A stretch of 64,000 nt of DNA. It comes from Cupriavidus sp. MP-37 (GTDB taxonomy: Bacteria > Pseudomonadota > Gammaproteobacteria > Burkholderiales > Burkholderiaceae). Shown piece after piece: positions 44,659 to 53,815 of the stretch. Position 1 is the stretch's first letter. Every line of letters starts with the position of its first letter. Both the position numbers and the translations under genes were made by a program. The stretch covers positions 1 through 64,000 of the forward strand of contig NZ_CP085344.1 in the NCBI RefSeq assembly GCF_020618415.1. Reading direction: 5' to 3'. Under the pieces are notes generated by a model. The model made no database searches. It saw only the letters and a list, made by a program, of their open reading frames with translations, and was not told the DNA's origin.

Positions 44659-45279
44659 ATGAGCCGCCGTCCCCTGCCTTTCCGCCCGTGCGTTCCCCTG
44701 GCTGCCGCCCTCACCCTGGCAGCCGCCAGCGCGGCCCTGTTGCCGGCACCGGTGCGCGCCGCCGACAAGCCTGCCACGCCCGTCGCCGCTGGCACCTGCC
44801 CGGCATCGCTCAACTTCACCTTCCCACGCCTGCAGGACGATGCGCCGCAGAACCTGTGCCAGTACGCGGGCAAGGTGGTGCTGGTGGTCAATACCGCGAG
44901 CTATTGCGGTTTCACGCCGCAGTACGAAGGGCTCGAGGCGCTGTACGCCAAGTACAACGCGCGCGGGCTGGTGGTGCTGGGCTTCCCGTCCAATGACTTT
45001 TCGCAGGAGCCGGGCTCGCAGAAAGAGATCGCGGACTTCTGCTACAACACCTACGGCGTCAAGTTCCCGATGCTGGGCAAGTCGCATGTGCGCGGCAGCG
45101 AGGCCAACCCGATGTACGCGCTGCTGGCCAGGCAGACCGGCACCGCGCCGAAATGGAATTTCTACAAGTACCTGATCGGCCGCGACGGCAAGGTGGTGGC
45201 CAGCTACGGCAGCCGCACCACGCCGGACGACAAGGAACTGGTGGCGAAGATCGAATCGCTGCTCGCCGCGCCGCGCTGA
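44659..45279 (+). CDS. Glutathione peroxidase, exported
   Basis: The 206-residue protein has an N-terminal signal peptide ending near VRAAD, so it should act in the periplasm, unlike most bacterial homologues. Family motifs are NTASYCGFTPQYEGL with the peroxidatic Cys, GFPSNDFSQEPGS (the usual Asn/Gln replaced in part by Ser/Asp), and KWNFYKYLIGRDG. It reduces peroxides, in bacteria usually with thioredoxin rather than glutathione. A glutathione transferase gene lies convergent, 25 bases away. Confidence 0.9.
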   Translation: MSRRPLPFRPCVPLAAALTLAAASAALLPAPVRAADKPATPVAAGTCPASLNFTFPRLQDDAPQNLCQYAGKVVLVVNTASYCGFTPQYEGLEALYAKYNARGLVVLGFPSNDFSQEPGSQKEIADFCYNTYGVKFPMLGKSHVRGSEANPMYALLARQTGTAPKWNFYKYLIGRDGKVVASYGSRTTPDDKELVAKIESLLAAPR

Positions 45280-45304
45280 GCAGCGATCCGCCGCGTGGCC
45301 GGGT

Positions 45305-45931
45305 TCAGTCTCGCACCAGCCCTTCGGCCCGCATCGCTTCCTGCACCGCAGGCCGTGCCGCAATGCGCGACAGGTATTGCTGCAGCGCCGGGTAGTCGTT
45401 CAGCGGCAGCTTCAGGATGCGGGCCCAGCCGACGATGGTGAAGCAGTACGCATCGGCCACCGTGAAGGTGTCGCCGGTCAGGTATTGGCGGGTTTGCAGG
45501 TGCTGGTCGAGTTCGGCAAAGCGGCGCTGCAGCTTCGCCTTGCATTCATCCTGCGTGCTTTGCGCGGTTTCCTTGTGCCACAGCCACGGGCTGAAGACCT
45601 TGTGCAATTCGGTTGATACCAGCGTGATCCAGCCGGTGGCTTCAAGGCGCTCGCGCGTGCCGGCCGCGGGCAGCAGCTTGCGTTCGGGAACGAGGTCGGC
45701 GATGTATTGCAGCAGCGACGCCACCTCGGTATGGCGCGAGCCATCGTCCAGTTGCAGCAGCGGCACGTAGCCGCGCGGGTTGATGCGGTAGTAGTCGTCG
45801 CTGCCGTTCTCTGGCACGGCCAGCTTGTGGGTATGCAGGTCGACCCTGGCCAGCGTGACCGGCAGGCCGGCTTCGCGCAGGGCGATATGGACGGCCATCG
45901 AGCAGACGCCCGGAGTGTAGTAGAGCTTCAT
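45305..45931 (-). CDS. gstA: Glutathione S-transferase, beta class (GstA-like)
   Basis: This 208-residue cytosolic enzyme has the beta-class N-terminus MKLYYTPGVCSMAVHIALRE with Cys10 as active residue, the cis-Pro segment RGYVPLLQLDD, and glutathione-contact EVASLLQYIAD. The C-terminal helical domain contains TGDTFTVADAYCF. It conjugates or exchanges glutathione with electrophiles. ATG 45931 is preferred, with AGGATC upstream; an open extension to 45967 adds twelve residues not found in the class. Confidence 0.92.
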   Translation of the reverse strand: MKLYYTPGVCSMAVHIALREAGLPVTLARVDLHTHKLAVPENGSDDYYRINPRGYVPLLQLDDGSRHTEVASLLQYIADLVPERKLLPAAGTRERLEATGWITLVSTELHKVFSPWLWHKETAQSTQDECKAKLQRRFAELDQHLQTRQYLTGDTFTVADAYCFTIVGWARILKLPLNDYPALQQYLSRIAARPAVQEAMRAEGLVRD

Positions 45932-46070
45932 CGCGATCCTGTGGTGGTTGCCTGGCCGCCACGCCATGCGGCGGCCGTGCAGGCAGTCTAGGATCGGGGC
46001 CCTTGATGCAGCAATGCGCGTCCTTGCGGACGCGCATTGCAGATCTGCACAGGACGACGGGCGTCCCGGC

Positions 46071-46799
46071 TTATTCGACTTCGCGGAACAAGCGGCCCCA
46101 GCCGCGCAGCTCGCGCGTATCCACGCCGCACAGGCGCAGCGACTTCCACACCACCGTGGAGATGGTGTCGTACAGCGGGATGCCGGTTTCCGCTTCCAGT
46201 TCTTCCGCGAGGTGCGCGGCGCGCAGGTTGGTGCAGAACGTGGTGATGGCCTGCGGCTGGTGCTGCGCCAGCCCGCGCACCATCTCGCGGATGGTGTCTT
46301 CCTCGACCTCGGCGAAACTGTAGTTCACGTGCAGGTCCAGGTGGCTCTCGGCCACGCAATCGAAGCCGCTGCGCGCATAGTTGGCGATGATGCGCTGCTG
46401 CACGTCGTCCAGGTATGGCGTGGCCAGGCCAAAGTTGCGCGCGCCGGTCTTTTCCAGGATCTCGTTGAGCGCCAGCACCGAGGTCGTGGCCGGGATGCCG
46501 GTGGCTTCGGTGATCTGTTTGCACAGCGCTTCGTCCTTGTCGAAGCCAAGCCAGCCGGACGAGGTGCCGTTCCAGGCGATGACATCGACGCGCGCGTCGG
46601 CCAGCAGGCTGGCGGCGGCCAGGATCTTGTCGAGGTTGAACTGGCCCAGCGCCTGGTCGCGCAGCGAGATCTCGGTAACGGTGAAGCGCGAGAAATGCGC
46701 GCTGACATTGGGCAGGCCGGCCACCATCGCACTGGTGATGGGCTCGAGCGCGGTGTTGGAAGACGGCGTCAGCATGCCGAGTCGGATTTGCTTGGTCAT
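46071..46799 (-). CDS. Asp/Glu racemase superfamily: maleate isomerase/arylmalonate decarboxylase-like
   Basis: The 242-residue protein opens with GMLTPSSNTALEPI, typical of the maleate isomerase/AMDase branch. Two-cysteine members place Cys in a CTSG motif on the first side; here that position reads WNGTSSG with Gly78. Only the second Cys (ITTFCTNLRA, Cys189) is present. A single Cys with Gly opposite is the arylmalonate decarboxylase arrangement, so classical two-Cys isomerisation or racemisation is doubtful. It is transcribed with the ACS permease upstream, which may import its substrate. Confidence 0.85.
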   Translation of the reverse strand: MTKQIRLGMLTPSSNTALEPITSAMVAGLPNVSAHFSRFTVTEISLRDQALGQFNLDKILAAASLLADARVDVIAWNGTSSGWLGFDKDEALCKQITEATGIPATTSVLALNEILEKTGARNFGLATPYLDDVQQRIIANYARSGFDCVAESHLDLHVNYSFAEVEEDTIREMVRGLAQHQPQAITTFCTNLRAAHLAEELEAETGIPLYDTISTVVWKSLRLCGVDTRELRGWGRLFREVE

Positions 46800-46896
46800 T
46801 GTGGTTCGGTCTCAGGAGTGAGTGCGGGCGCCGGGACGTTGCCGGCGCCTGTCGCGGATTTGTTGGTCTTGCGGAGCTCGGTGATCCGACGGGTCT

Positions 46897-48195
46897 TCAG
46901 ACCGGGATCTTAGTCTCGTAGTCGATCGCGGTGGAAGCCAGCAGCAGGCCCACGCCGGCCGCGGCGAAGAACATCAGCGCCAGGAAGTACGAGCCGGTGA
47001 ACTGCACGATCATGCCGACGATGATCGGCACCGAGATGCCGCCGATATTGCCGCCCAGGTTCATCACGCCGCCGAGGAAGCCGACCTTGTTGCGCGTGCC
47101 CAGCATCGACGGCACGCACCAGAACAGGCCGCACCAGCGCAGGAAGAACAGCGTCGAAGACAGCAGCACGACCACCACCACCGGATCGGTGACATAGGCC
47201 ACCGAGAAGATCGACGCCGTCGCCACCACCGCGGCGATGCCGAACAGCGTGCGCATCACCACATTGGGCCGGCCGCCGGCTTCCTTCCATTTGTCGGCGA
47301 TCCAGCCGCCGATCAGTTCGCCGACGAAGCCGCTGAAGAAGATGATGAAGCTGGCGCCGCCCATCTGCTTGATGTCGAAGCCGTGCACCTTGTTCAGGTA
47401 GTTGGGCATCCACGTCAGCAGGCCGTAGAACACGGTGTTGAAGCACATCCAGCCGATCGCCATGCACCACACCGAGCGGTACTTGAAGAAATCCAGCGAG
47501 CGGCCCGACAGGTTGGCCGGCTCGGCGCGGTGCTCATTGGCCAGCGCTTCCTCGATGTAGCGGGCTTCCAGCTCATTGACGCCGCGGTGCTCGCGCGGGG
47601 AGTTGCGCACGTAGTACCAGGCCACGACGCCGGCCAGCACCGTGCCGACGCCGGCGACGATAAAGGCCAGCCGCCACGAGTCCAGCGCGGCGATCAGCCA
47701 GGTGATGATGATCGCGCCCAGGGCCGCGCCCAGCGGGGCGCCGCCGTCCAGCAGCGTGGCGCCGCGGCCGCGCTCGTTCTGCGTCATCCAGATCGCGTTG
47801 AGCTTGCCGCCGGCCGGGTAGATCGGCGCCTCGGCCGCGCCCAGGCCCAGGCGTGTCAGCAGCAGCTGGGTGGCGTTGGTGGTGAAGGCCGCCACCGCCT
47901 GGGCGATGCCCCAGAACACGGTGGCGCACGCGATCACGATGCGCGGCTTGTACTTGTCGGCCAGCATGCCGCCGGGCACCTGCATCAATGCGTAGGTCCA
48001 GAAGAAGGAACTGAGGATCAGGCCCTGCATGGCGGGGCTGAGATCGAACTCCTTGGCGATCAGCGGCATCGCCACCGACAGCGAGGCGCGATCGATGTAG
48101 TTGATCGCGATGAGAAACAGCATCATCAAGAAAATCTTCCAGCGCACCGAGGTTCTGGCCTCGGTCATCACTGTTGCCCGCGTTGTCGTCTGCAT
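46897..48195 (-). CDS. MFS transporter, ACS family (organic acid permease)
   Basis: The 432-residue, twelve-helix permease has the ACS signature IAINYIDRASLSVAMPLIAK, then RLGLGAAEAPIYPAGGKLNA. It resembles glucarate, galactonate and similar sugar-acid carriers. The start at 48195 has AGGAG eleven bases upstream. It is divergent from a GntR regulator and followed by the Asp/Glu racemase-like gene, so the three form one cassette. A sugar acid or dicarboxylate is the likely cargo. Confidence 0.92.
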   Translation of the reverse strand: MQTTTRATVMTEARTSVRWKIFLMMLFLIAINYIDRASLSVAMPLIAKEFDLSPAMQGLILSSFFWTYALMQVPGGMLADKYKPRIVIACATVFWGIAQAVAAFTTNATQLLLTRLGLGAAEAPIYPAGGKLNAIWMTQNERGRGATLLDGGAPLGAALGAIIITWLIAALDSWRLAFIVAGVGTVLAGVVAWYYVRNSPREHRGVNELEARYIEEALANEHRAEPANLSGRSLDFFKYRSVWCMAIGWMCFNTVFYGLLTWMPNYLNKVHGFDIKQMGGASFIIFFSGFVGELIGGWIADKWKEAGGRPNVVMRTLFGIAAVVATASIFSVAYVTDPVVVVVLLSSTLFFLRWCGLFWCVPSMLGTRNKVGFLGGVMNLGGNIGGISVPIIVGMIVQFTGSYFLALMFFAAAGVGLLLASTAIDYETKIPV

Positions 48196-48279
48196 GACGG
48201 CGTCTCCTGTTTTCGTCCTTTGGTTGAGGCAGTTCTGATGGGGTGTCGCGCAACAGGCCGGAGTATAGGATACGTAATC

Positions 48280-48289
48280 TGTAATTACA
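48280..48289. promoter_or_regulatory. Palindromic operator candidate TGTAATTACA
   Basis: A perfect 10-bp palindrome lies in the 159-base divergent gap between permease and GntR genes, 85 bases from the permease start. GTAAT/GTGTAAG echoes flank it. FCD-GntR proteins often bind T-GTn-nAC-A type palindromes, so this is the best candidate site for the adjacent regulator. Confidence 0.45.
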
Positions 48290-48354
48290 ACGCGTGTAAG
48301 TTGTTGATTTTACGAAGTTGCTAATGCCCAATTTCAGGGTGTGGTAGCCTTGCT

Positions 48355-49104
48355 GTGGTGCATTTCCCCATTTTGGTGACGTCTGTGACACAAACGCTTT
48401 CCCCTTCCGCGCGCCTGCGCACGCTTGGCATGTCGGCCGAGATCGCCGCGCGGCTGCGCACCATGATCGAAGAGGGCGAGTTGCCGCCCGGCGTGCGCAT
48501 CGATGAACGGGCCTTCTGCGAGACCTTCGATGTGTCCAAGACGCCGCTGCGCGAGGCGCTGAAGGTGCTGGTGTCCGAGGGGCTGGTGCTGCACCGGCAG
48601 TACATCGGCTATCGGGTCGCGCCGCTGGACCTGGACGAATTGCGCGCCACGTTCGAAACGCTGCACGGGCTGGAGGCGCTGGCGGGGGAACTGGCGGCGC
48701 AGCGTCTGGGCGCGGCGGCGATGGCCAAGCTGGAGCGGCGCCACCAGGCCATGATCGATGCCCATGCCGCCGGCCGTCGCACCGACTATTTCCGCATCAA
48801 CCAGGAAATCCACCAGCTCATCATCGACGGCGCCGCCAACCCGGTGCTGGCGGGCATCTACGCCACGCTGATGAGCAAGGTGCACCGCGCGCGCGGCGCC
48901 GCCAACGCCGATACGCTGCGCTGGCAGGAGTCGCACGAGGAACACGAAGCCATCATGGCCGCGCTGCGCGAGCCCGGCCGGCCGCGGCTGGCCCAGGTGC
49001 TGCGCAGCCACTCCGAGAACACCGCCCGGGAAGTGCTGACCGTGGTGGCGCAAACGCTGGCCGAAGGCAACGGGCGCAACGGCGCGCTCGAGCAATCCGC
49101 CTGA
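48355..49104 (+). CDS. GntR-family regulator with FCD domain
   Basis: About 249 residues. The winged helix reads AAARLRTMIEEGELPPG-like (here IAARLRTMIEEGELPPGVRI), then FCETFDVSKTPLREALKVLV. The FCD domain has the metal/ligand residues in FRINQEIHQLI and SHEEHEAIMAAL. The start is uncertain: GTG codons at 48355, 48376 and 48385 and ATG 48430 are all in frame. It is divergent from the ACS permease and upstream of a FAH-type hydrolase in the same direction, and probably controls both. Confidence 0.9.
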   Translation: MVHFPILVTSVTQTLSPSARLRTLGMSAEIAARLRTMIEEGELPPGVRIDERAFCETFDVSKTPLREALKVLVSEGLVLHRQYIGYRVAPLDLDELRATFETLHGLEALAGELAAQRLGAAAMAKLERRHQAMIDAHAAGRRTDYFRINQEIHQLIIDGAANPVLAGIYATLMSKVHRARGAANADTLRWQESHEEHEAIMAALREPGRPRLAQVLRSHSENTAREVLTVVAQTLAEGNGRNGALEQSA

Positions 49105-49135
49105 ACCCCTTATCCCTCCACCCAAAAAGACGACG

Positions 49136-49984
49136 ATGAAACTGGTCCGAGTAGGCAACCCCGGCGCCGAGCGCCCCGGCATGATCGATGCGGCAGGCCG
49201 CGTGCGCGACCTGTCCGGCGTGATCCGCGATGTCGATGCGGCGCAACTGGCGCCGGCGGCGCTGGAGGCGCTGGCGCAGGTCGACCCGCAGACCCTGCCG
49301 GTCATCGACGGCGCGCGTTTTGGCGTGCCCTGGAGCGGACTCGGCAAGATCGTTGCGATCGGCCTGAACTATGCCGACCACGCCGCCGAAGCCGGCATGC
49401 CGCTGCCGGCCGAGCCGATCGTGTTCCTGAAGGCCAACAGCTCGCTCAATGGCCCCAACGATGCGGTGATGCTGCCGTTCGGCTCGACCAAGACCGACTG
49501 GGAAGTGGAGCTGGGCGTGGTCATCGGCACCACCGCGCGCAACGTCTCGCGCGAGCAGGCGCTGGAGCACGTGGCCGGCTACTGCGTGGTCAATGATGTC
49601 TCCGAGCGTGAGTTCCAGATCGAGCGCGGCGGCACCTGGGACAAGGGCAAGGGCTGCGACACCTTCTGCCCGGCCGGCCCGTGGCTGGTGACGCGCGACG
49701 AAGTGGCGGACCCGCAGGCGCTGGGGCTGTGGCTGGAGGTCAACGGCGAGCGCGTGCAGCAGGGCACCACTGCGACCATGGTGTTCGACGTGGCCACGCT
49801 GGTCAGCTATGTCAGCCGCTTCATGACGCTGCTGCCAGGCGACCTGATCGCAACCGGCACGCCGCCCGGCGTGGGCATGGGCTGCAAGCCGCCGCGCTAC
49901 CTCAAAGCCGGCGACACCATGCGCCTGGGCGTCGACGGGCTGGGCGAGCAGACGCAGCGGGTGGTGGCGTACGGCGAGCGGTGA
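49136..49984 (+). CDS. Fumarylacetoacetate hydrolase family protein
   Basis: The 282-residue protein has a short N-terminal domain and the FAH core: GKIVAIGLNYADHAAEAG, KANSSLNGPNDAV, the metal-binding TDWEVELGVVIG, DVSEREFQIERGGTWDKGKG, and LIATGTPPGVGMG. Members hydrolyse C-C bonds of diketo acids or act as decarboxylases and isomerases. The sequence most resembles the diketo-deoxy-sugar-acid hydrolase and ureidoglycolate-lyase-like group. It follows the GntR gene by 31 bases and probably shares its transcript. Confidence 0.9.
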   Translation: MKLVRVGNPGAERPGMIDAAGRVRDLSGVIRDVDAAQLAPAALEALAQVDPQTLPVIDGARFGVPWSGLGKIVAIGLNYADHAAEAGMPLPAEPIVFLKANSSLNGPNDAVMLPFGSTKTDWEVELGVVIGTTARNVSREQALEHVAGYCVVNDVSEREFQIERGGTWDKGKGCDTFCPAGPWLVTRDEVADPQALGLWLEVNGERVQQGTTATMVFDVATLVSYVSRFMTLLPGDLIATGTPPGVGMGCKPPRYLKAGDTMRLGVDGLGEQTQRVVAYGER

Positions 49985-50014
49985 GGACAGGCGCCGGAAG
50001 GGTTCCCCGTCGAT

Positions 50015-50053
50015 ACGCTTTCATACAAAGCGTTGGGTTTCCACACAAAGCGT
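50015..50053. promoter_or_regulatory. Inverted and direct repeats upstream of the M20 hydrolase gene
   Basis: ACGCTTT (50015-50021) faces AAAGCGT (50027-50033) across five bases, and AAAGCGT recurs at 50047-50053 within the longer direct repeat CA(T/C)ACAAAGCGT. The 20-base period is two helical turns. This looks like a multimer-binding site for a regulator of the downstream hydrolase. The regulator is unknown. Confidence 0.5.
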
Positions 50054-50188
50054 ACGATTAGGGCAACAGTTCTGGCGCAGAATGCGGCCGGATTACATGG
50101 TTTTACAGGAAATCGGGGGCCTGGCGTTTCGCTCGCGTTATCTGCGTGAAATACTGGTTATACAGGTTTCGCCAGAGAGCAAAACGTC

Positions 50189-51433
50189 ATGTCAGAGCAC
50201 GCCCCCGAAATCGAGTCTTACCTCGGCGCCACCCTCCAGTCCCCCGCGTCCCCGCTGAAGCACCGATACTGCGCGCTGGCCGATACCCTCGACAGCCGCG
50301 CCGAACTCGAAGCCATCCGGCGCAATATCCACCAGCATCCCGAACTGGCCTTCGACGAAGTCCGCACCGCCGGCCTGGTCGCCACCTTGCTGGAAGGCTG
50401 GGGCTACGCGGTCACGCGCGGCGTGGGCGGGACCGGGGTGGTGGGGACGTTGCGCAGCGGCGAGAGCGGGCATAGCGTGGGCATCCGCGCCGACATGGAC
50501 GCCTTGCCGATCCACGAGCGCACCGCGCTGCCGTACGCCAGCGTCAACGCCGGCCGCATGCACGCCTGCGGCCACGACGGCCACACCGCGATCCTGCTCG
50601 GCGCGGCCCGGCAACTGGCGCGCACGCGCAATTTCAACGGCACCGTGCACCTGATCTTCCAGCCGGCCGAGGAAATCGGCGCCGGCGGCGGCGCCGAGCG
50701 CATGCTGGCCGACGGGCTGTTCGAGCGCTTTCCGTGCGATGCCATCTTCGGGCTGCATAACCATCCGGGCGTGGAGCAGGGGACTTTCCTGTTCCGCTCG
50801 GGCCCGTTCATGGCGGCGTGCGACACCGTCACCATTACCATCCGCGGCAAGGGCGGCCACGCGGCGCGCCCGCACCAGTCGGTCGATCCGATCCTGGTGG
50901 CGGGCAGCCTGGTGATGGCGCTGCAGTCGGTGGTATCGCGCTATGTCGACCCCAACGAAACCGCGGTGGTGACAATCGGCACGCTGCACGCCGGCCACGC
51001 GCCCAACGTGATCCCGGACCACGCCCGCATGGAACTCAGCGTGCGCTCGTTCAGCCCCGAGGTGCGCGCTTCATTGGAGCACCGCATCCGCCAGCTCGCC
51101 ACCTCGCACGCCGAAGGCTACGGCGCGGTGGCCGAGATCGACTACGTGCGCGGCTACCCGGTGCTGGTCAACAGCGAGCGCGAGACCGAGTTCGCGCGCC
51201 AGGTGGCCGAGGAACTGGTCGGCGGCGGCAAGGTGGTGGACCAGGCCGCGCGCATCGCCGGCAGCGAGGACTTCGCCTACTTCCTGCAGCAGCGTCCCGG
51301 CTGCTTCGTGCGGCTGGGCAACGGCGCCAACCAGCCGCTGCTGCACAACGCCGGCTATGACTTCAACGACGACAACCTGACCGTCGGCGCCGCTTACTGG
51401 ACGCGGCTGGTGGAGCGCTACCTGGGCAACTGA
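50189..51433 (+). CDS. M20 family amidohydrolase (hippurate hydrolase/aminoacylase-like)
   Basis: This 414-residue metallopeptidase-fold enzyme cleaves N-acyl or N-aroyl amino acids. Motifs are IHQHPELAFDEVRTA, GIRADMDALPIHE, the metal site MHACGHDGHTAIL, IFQPAEEIGAGGGAERML, GLHNHPG, GKGGHAARPHQSVDP and AGSEDFAYFLQQRPG. The extended N-terminus (about 35 residues before the usual start) is unusual. ATG 50189 is the first in frame. Repeats at 50015-50053 lie in its promoter region. Confidence 0.93.
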   Translation: MSEHAPEIESYLGATLQSPASPLKHRYCALADTLDSRAELEAIRRNIHQHPELAFDEVRTAGLVATLLEGWGYAVTRGVGGTGVVGTLRSGESGHSVGIRADMDALPIHERTALPYASVNAGRMHACGHDGHTAILLGAARQLARTRNFNGTVHLIFQPAEEIGAGGGAERMLADGLFERFPCDAIFGLHNHPGVEQGTFLFRSGPFMAACDTVTITIRGKGGHAARPHQSVDPILVAGSLVMALQSVVSRYVDPNETAVVTIGTLHAGHAPNVIPDHARMELSVRSFSPEVRASLEHRIRQLATSHAEGYGAVAEIDYVRGYPVLVNSERETEFARQVAEELVGGGKVVDQAARIAGSEDFAYFLQQRPGCFVRLGNGANQPLLHNAGYDFNDDNLTVGAAYWTRLVERYLGN

Positions 51434-51439
51434 GCCGCC

Positions 51440-52312
51440 CTAGCGGAAGAACGCGCTCGGCGGCACGCCGAACTGCCGCCGGAACATGGTGGCGAACGCG
51501 CTCGGGCTGTCATAGCCCAGGTCCAGCGCCACATCGACCACCTTGCTGCCGGCCGCCAGTTTTTCCAGCGCGGCCAGCAGGCGTGCCTGTTGGCGCCACT
51601 GGCCGAAGGTCATGCCGGTTTCGCGCGCAAAGCGGCGCTGGATGGTCTTGGGATCCAGCCCCAGCCGCGCGCCCCAGTCCGCCAGCGTCAGCGCGGTGTC
51701 GGGCGCGCCGGCGATGGCGTCGCAGATCTGCCGCAGGCTGGCATCGGCCGGGCGCGGCAAGTGCAGCGGCAGCGACGGCACCAGCATCACTTCATCGAGC
51801 AGCAGCCGCATCAGCCGCGCGTCGCGCGTGTCGGGCGCATAGGGCAGGGCGATCTCCACCGCGGCCAGGATCAGCTCGCGCAGCAGCGGCGAGATGCCCA
51901 GCACGGTGCAGCGCTGCGGCAGGTCGGGCGCGGCATCGGGGCGGATATACGCGGTGCGCATCTGCACCCGGCCCACCATGCGGATCCAGTGCGTGGTGCC
52001 GCCGGGCATCCACATGCCGCGCGTGGGCGGCACGATCCACTGGCCTTCGGCGGTGGCCACCACCATCACGCCGTGCACCGCGTGGATCAGTTGCGCGTGC
52101 GGATGCTGGTGCGGCTGGGTCACGTGGCCAGGCAGGTAGTCGGCCGCCATCGCGGTGACCGGCAGCGGGCTGCGGTCGAAGCGGAAATAGGGCGGCGGAT
52201 CGGCGTAGGTATCGCCCAGCGCCAGCGTCTCGGGCGTGGGATCGGGCAGTGCCGGCCGGGTCCGGCGGCTGGCGGGGGCCGCGTCGGAAAGCGGGCGGGG
52301 GGCGCGCGCCAT
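51440..52312 (-). CDS. AraC-family transcriptional regulator
   Basis: The 290-residue regulator has an N-terminal cupin (PHQHPHAQLIHAVHGVMVV, PPTRGMWMPGGTTHWI) and a C-terminal double helix-turn-helix (LTLADWGARLGLDPKTIQRR, VALDLGYDSPSAFATMFRRQ, FGVPPSAFFR). This architecture is typical of regulators that sit divergent from an efflux MFS gene and control it. That is the arrangement here, with 127 bases between starts. Confidence 0.92.
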   Translation of the reverse strand: MARAPRPLSDAAPASRRTRPALPDPTPETLALGDTYADPPPYFRFDRSPLPVTAMAADYLPGHVTQPHQHPHAQLIHAVHGVMVVATAEGQWIVPPTRGMWMPGGTTHWIRMVGRVQMRTAYIRPDAAPDLPQRCTVLGISPLLRELILAAVEIALPYAPDTRDARLMRLLLDEVMLVPSLPLHLPRPADASLRQICDAIAGAPDTALTLADWGARLGLDPKTIQRRFARETGMTFGQWRQQARLLAALEKLAAGSKVVDVALDLGYDSPSAFATMFRRQFGVPPSAFFR

Positions 52313-52439
52313 GTCCTTTTCTCCAAGGTTGCGGACCTATTCTCGCAGGACAGGCGCGGGCGCGCCAGCTAGCATCGGTGCTCAGATCCTTTCTGGCCGG
52401 CGCCCCCGCTGGCCGCTTTCCGTTTGTCGAGAGCCGCCA

Positions 52440-53687
52440 ATGAGCACAACCATCGACTCCGCGCCGGCTGGCGCATCCTCCGCGACGCCTTCACTTGCCC
52501 CGTCGCCGCAGGCGGAACGCACCGGTTTCCGCGTGCTGTCCGCCATCAGCTTCGCCCACTTCCTCAACGACATGATCCAGTCGCTGATCCTGGCGATCTA
52601 TCCGATGCTGAAGGGCGGCTTCAACCTCAGCTTCACCCAGATCGGGCTGCTGACCATGACTTACCAGATCACCGCGTCGCTGCTGCAGCCGGTGGTGGGC
52701 CTGTACACCGACAAGCATCCCAGGCCGCATTCGCTGGCGGTGGCGATGGCCTTTACGCTGGCCGGCCTGCTGCTGCTGTCGGTCGCGCCCAGCTATGGCG
52801 TGCTGCTGGTGGCCGCGGCGCTGGTCGGCACCGGCTCGTCAATCTTCCATCCGGAGTCGTCGCGCGTGGCGCGCATGGCGTCGGGCGGCCAGCACGGGCT
52901 GGCGCAGTCGATCTTCCAGGTGGGCGGCAACGGCGGCAGCGCCATGGGCCCGCTGCTGGCGGCGCTGATCGTGCACCAGCAGGCCAGCCTGGCGTGGTTC
53001 TCGCTGGCGGCGCTGGTGGGCATCGTGGTGCTGTGGCGCATCGGCGGCTGGTACGCGCGCCAGCTGGCGCAGGGCGCGCGCAAGCGCAAGGCCGCCGGCG
53101 CCGCGTCCAGCCCCGTGGCGACGCGCGTGGTGGTGCGGGCCATGGTGGTGCTGATGGTGCTGGTGTTCTCCAAGTACTTCTACATGGCCAGCCTGACCTC
53201 GTACTACACCTTCTACCTGATGGAGCGCTTCGCGCTGGCGCGCCAGGACGCGCAGCTGCACTTATTCCTGTTCCTGTTCGCGGTCGCCGCCGGCACCATC
53301 CTGGGCGGCCCGATCGGCGACCGCATCGGCCGCAAGCGCGTGATCTGGGCCTCGATCCTGGGCGTGGCGCCGTTCACGCTGCTGCTGCCGCACGTGGGCC
53401 TGTTCTGGACCACGGTGCTGACCTTCATCATCGGCTTTATCCTGGCCTCGGCGTTCTCGGCGATCCTGGTGTTCGCGCAGGAACTGATCCCCGGCAAGGT
53501 CGGCATGGTGTCGGGGCTGTTTTTCGGCTTTGCCTTCGGCATGGGCGGCATCGGCGCCGCGGTGCTGGGCGGCATGGCCGATACGCACGGCATCCGCGCG
53601 GTGTACGAGTACTGCGCCTACCTGCCGCTGCTGGGCTTGCTGACGGTGTTCCTGCCGGATCTGCGCGAGGGCCCGCAGCGCGCCTGA
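52440..53687 (+). CDS. MFS transporter, fosmidomycin-resistance (Fsr) type
   Basis: The 415-residue protein has about twelve hydrophobic segments and the Fsr-type N-terminal helix FRVLSAISFAHFLNDMIQSL, followed by GLLTMTYQITASLLQPVVGL and GTGSSIFHPESSRVAR. Members export fosmidomycin and other small molecules. ATG 52440 follows the weak AGAGCC; the frame stays open upstream without a better site. Divergence from the AraC regulator suggests substrate-induced expression. Confidence 0.9.
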   Translation: MSTTIDSAPAGASSATPSLAPSPQAERTGFRVLSAISFAHFLNDMIQSLILAIYPMLKGGFNLSFTQIGLLTMTYQITASLLQPVVGLYTDKHPRPHSLAVAMAFTLAGLLLLSVAPSYGVLLVAAALVGTGSSIFHPESSRVARMASGGQHGLAQSIFQVGGNGGSAMGPLLAALIVHQQASLAWFSLAALVGIVVLWRIGGWYARQLAQGARKRKAAGAASSPVATRVVVRAMVVLMVLVFSKYFYMASLTSYYTFYLMERFALARQDAQLHLFLFLFAVAAGTILGGPIGDRIGRKRVIWASILGVAPFTLLLPHVGLFWTTVLTFIIGFILASAFSAILVFAQELIPGKVGMVSGLFFGFAFGMGGIGAAVLGGMADTHGIRAVYEYCAYLPLLGLLTVFLPDLREGPQRA

Positions 53688-53695
53688 AGCGTGTC

Positions 53696-53815
53696 TTAGC
53701 TACCTGACTTGCCTTCGCCGCCATCGCCGCCATCGCCGGACAGCGGCTCGAACATGCGCAGCCAGCGGCGCAGCAGCGCGGCCAGTTGTGCGCGCTCGGT
53801 CGCGGTCAGGCCGTT
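53696..53815 (-). pseudogene. MarR-family regulator, C-terminal remnant
   Basis: On the minus strand the frame ending at 53696 reads GLTATERAQLAALLRRWLRM, then FEPLSGDGGDGGEGKSGS. That is the last helix and tail of a MarR-type regulator. Nothing of the DNA-binding domain precedes it; instead the DNA switches at about 53815 to the end of a plus-strand transporter gene. The 5' limit is approximate. Confidence 0.65.
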
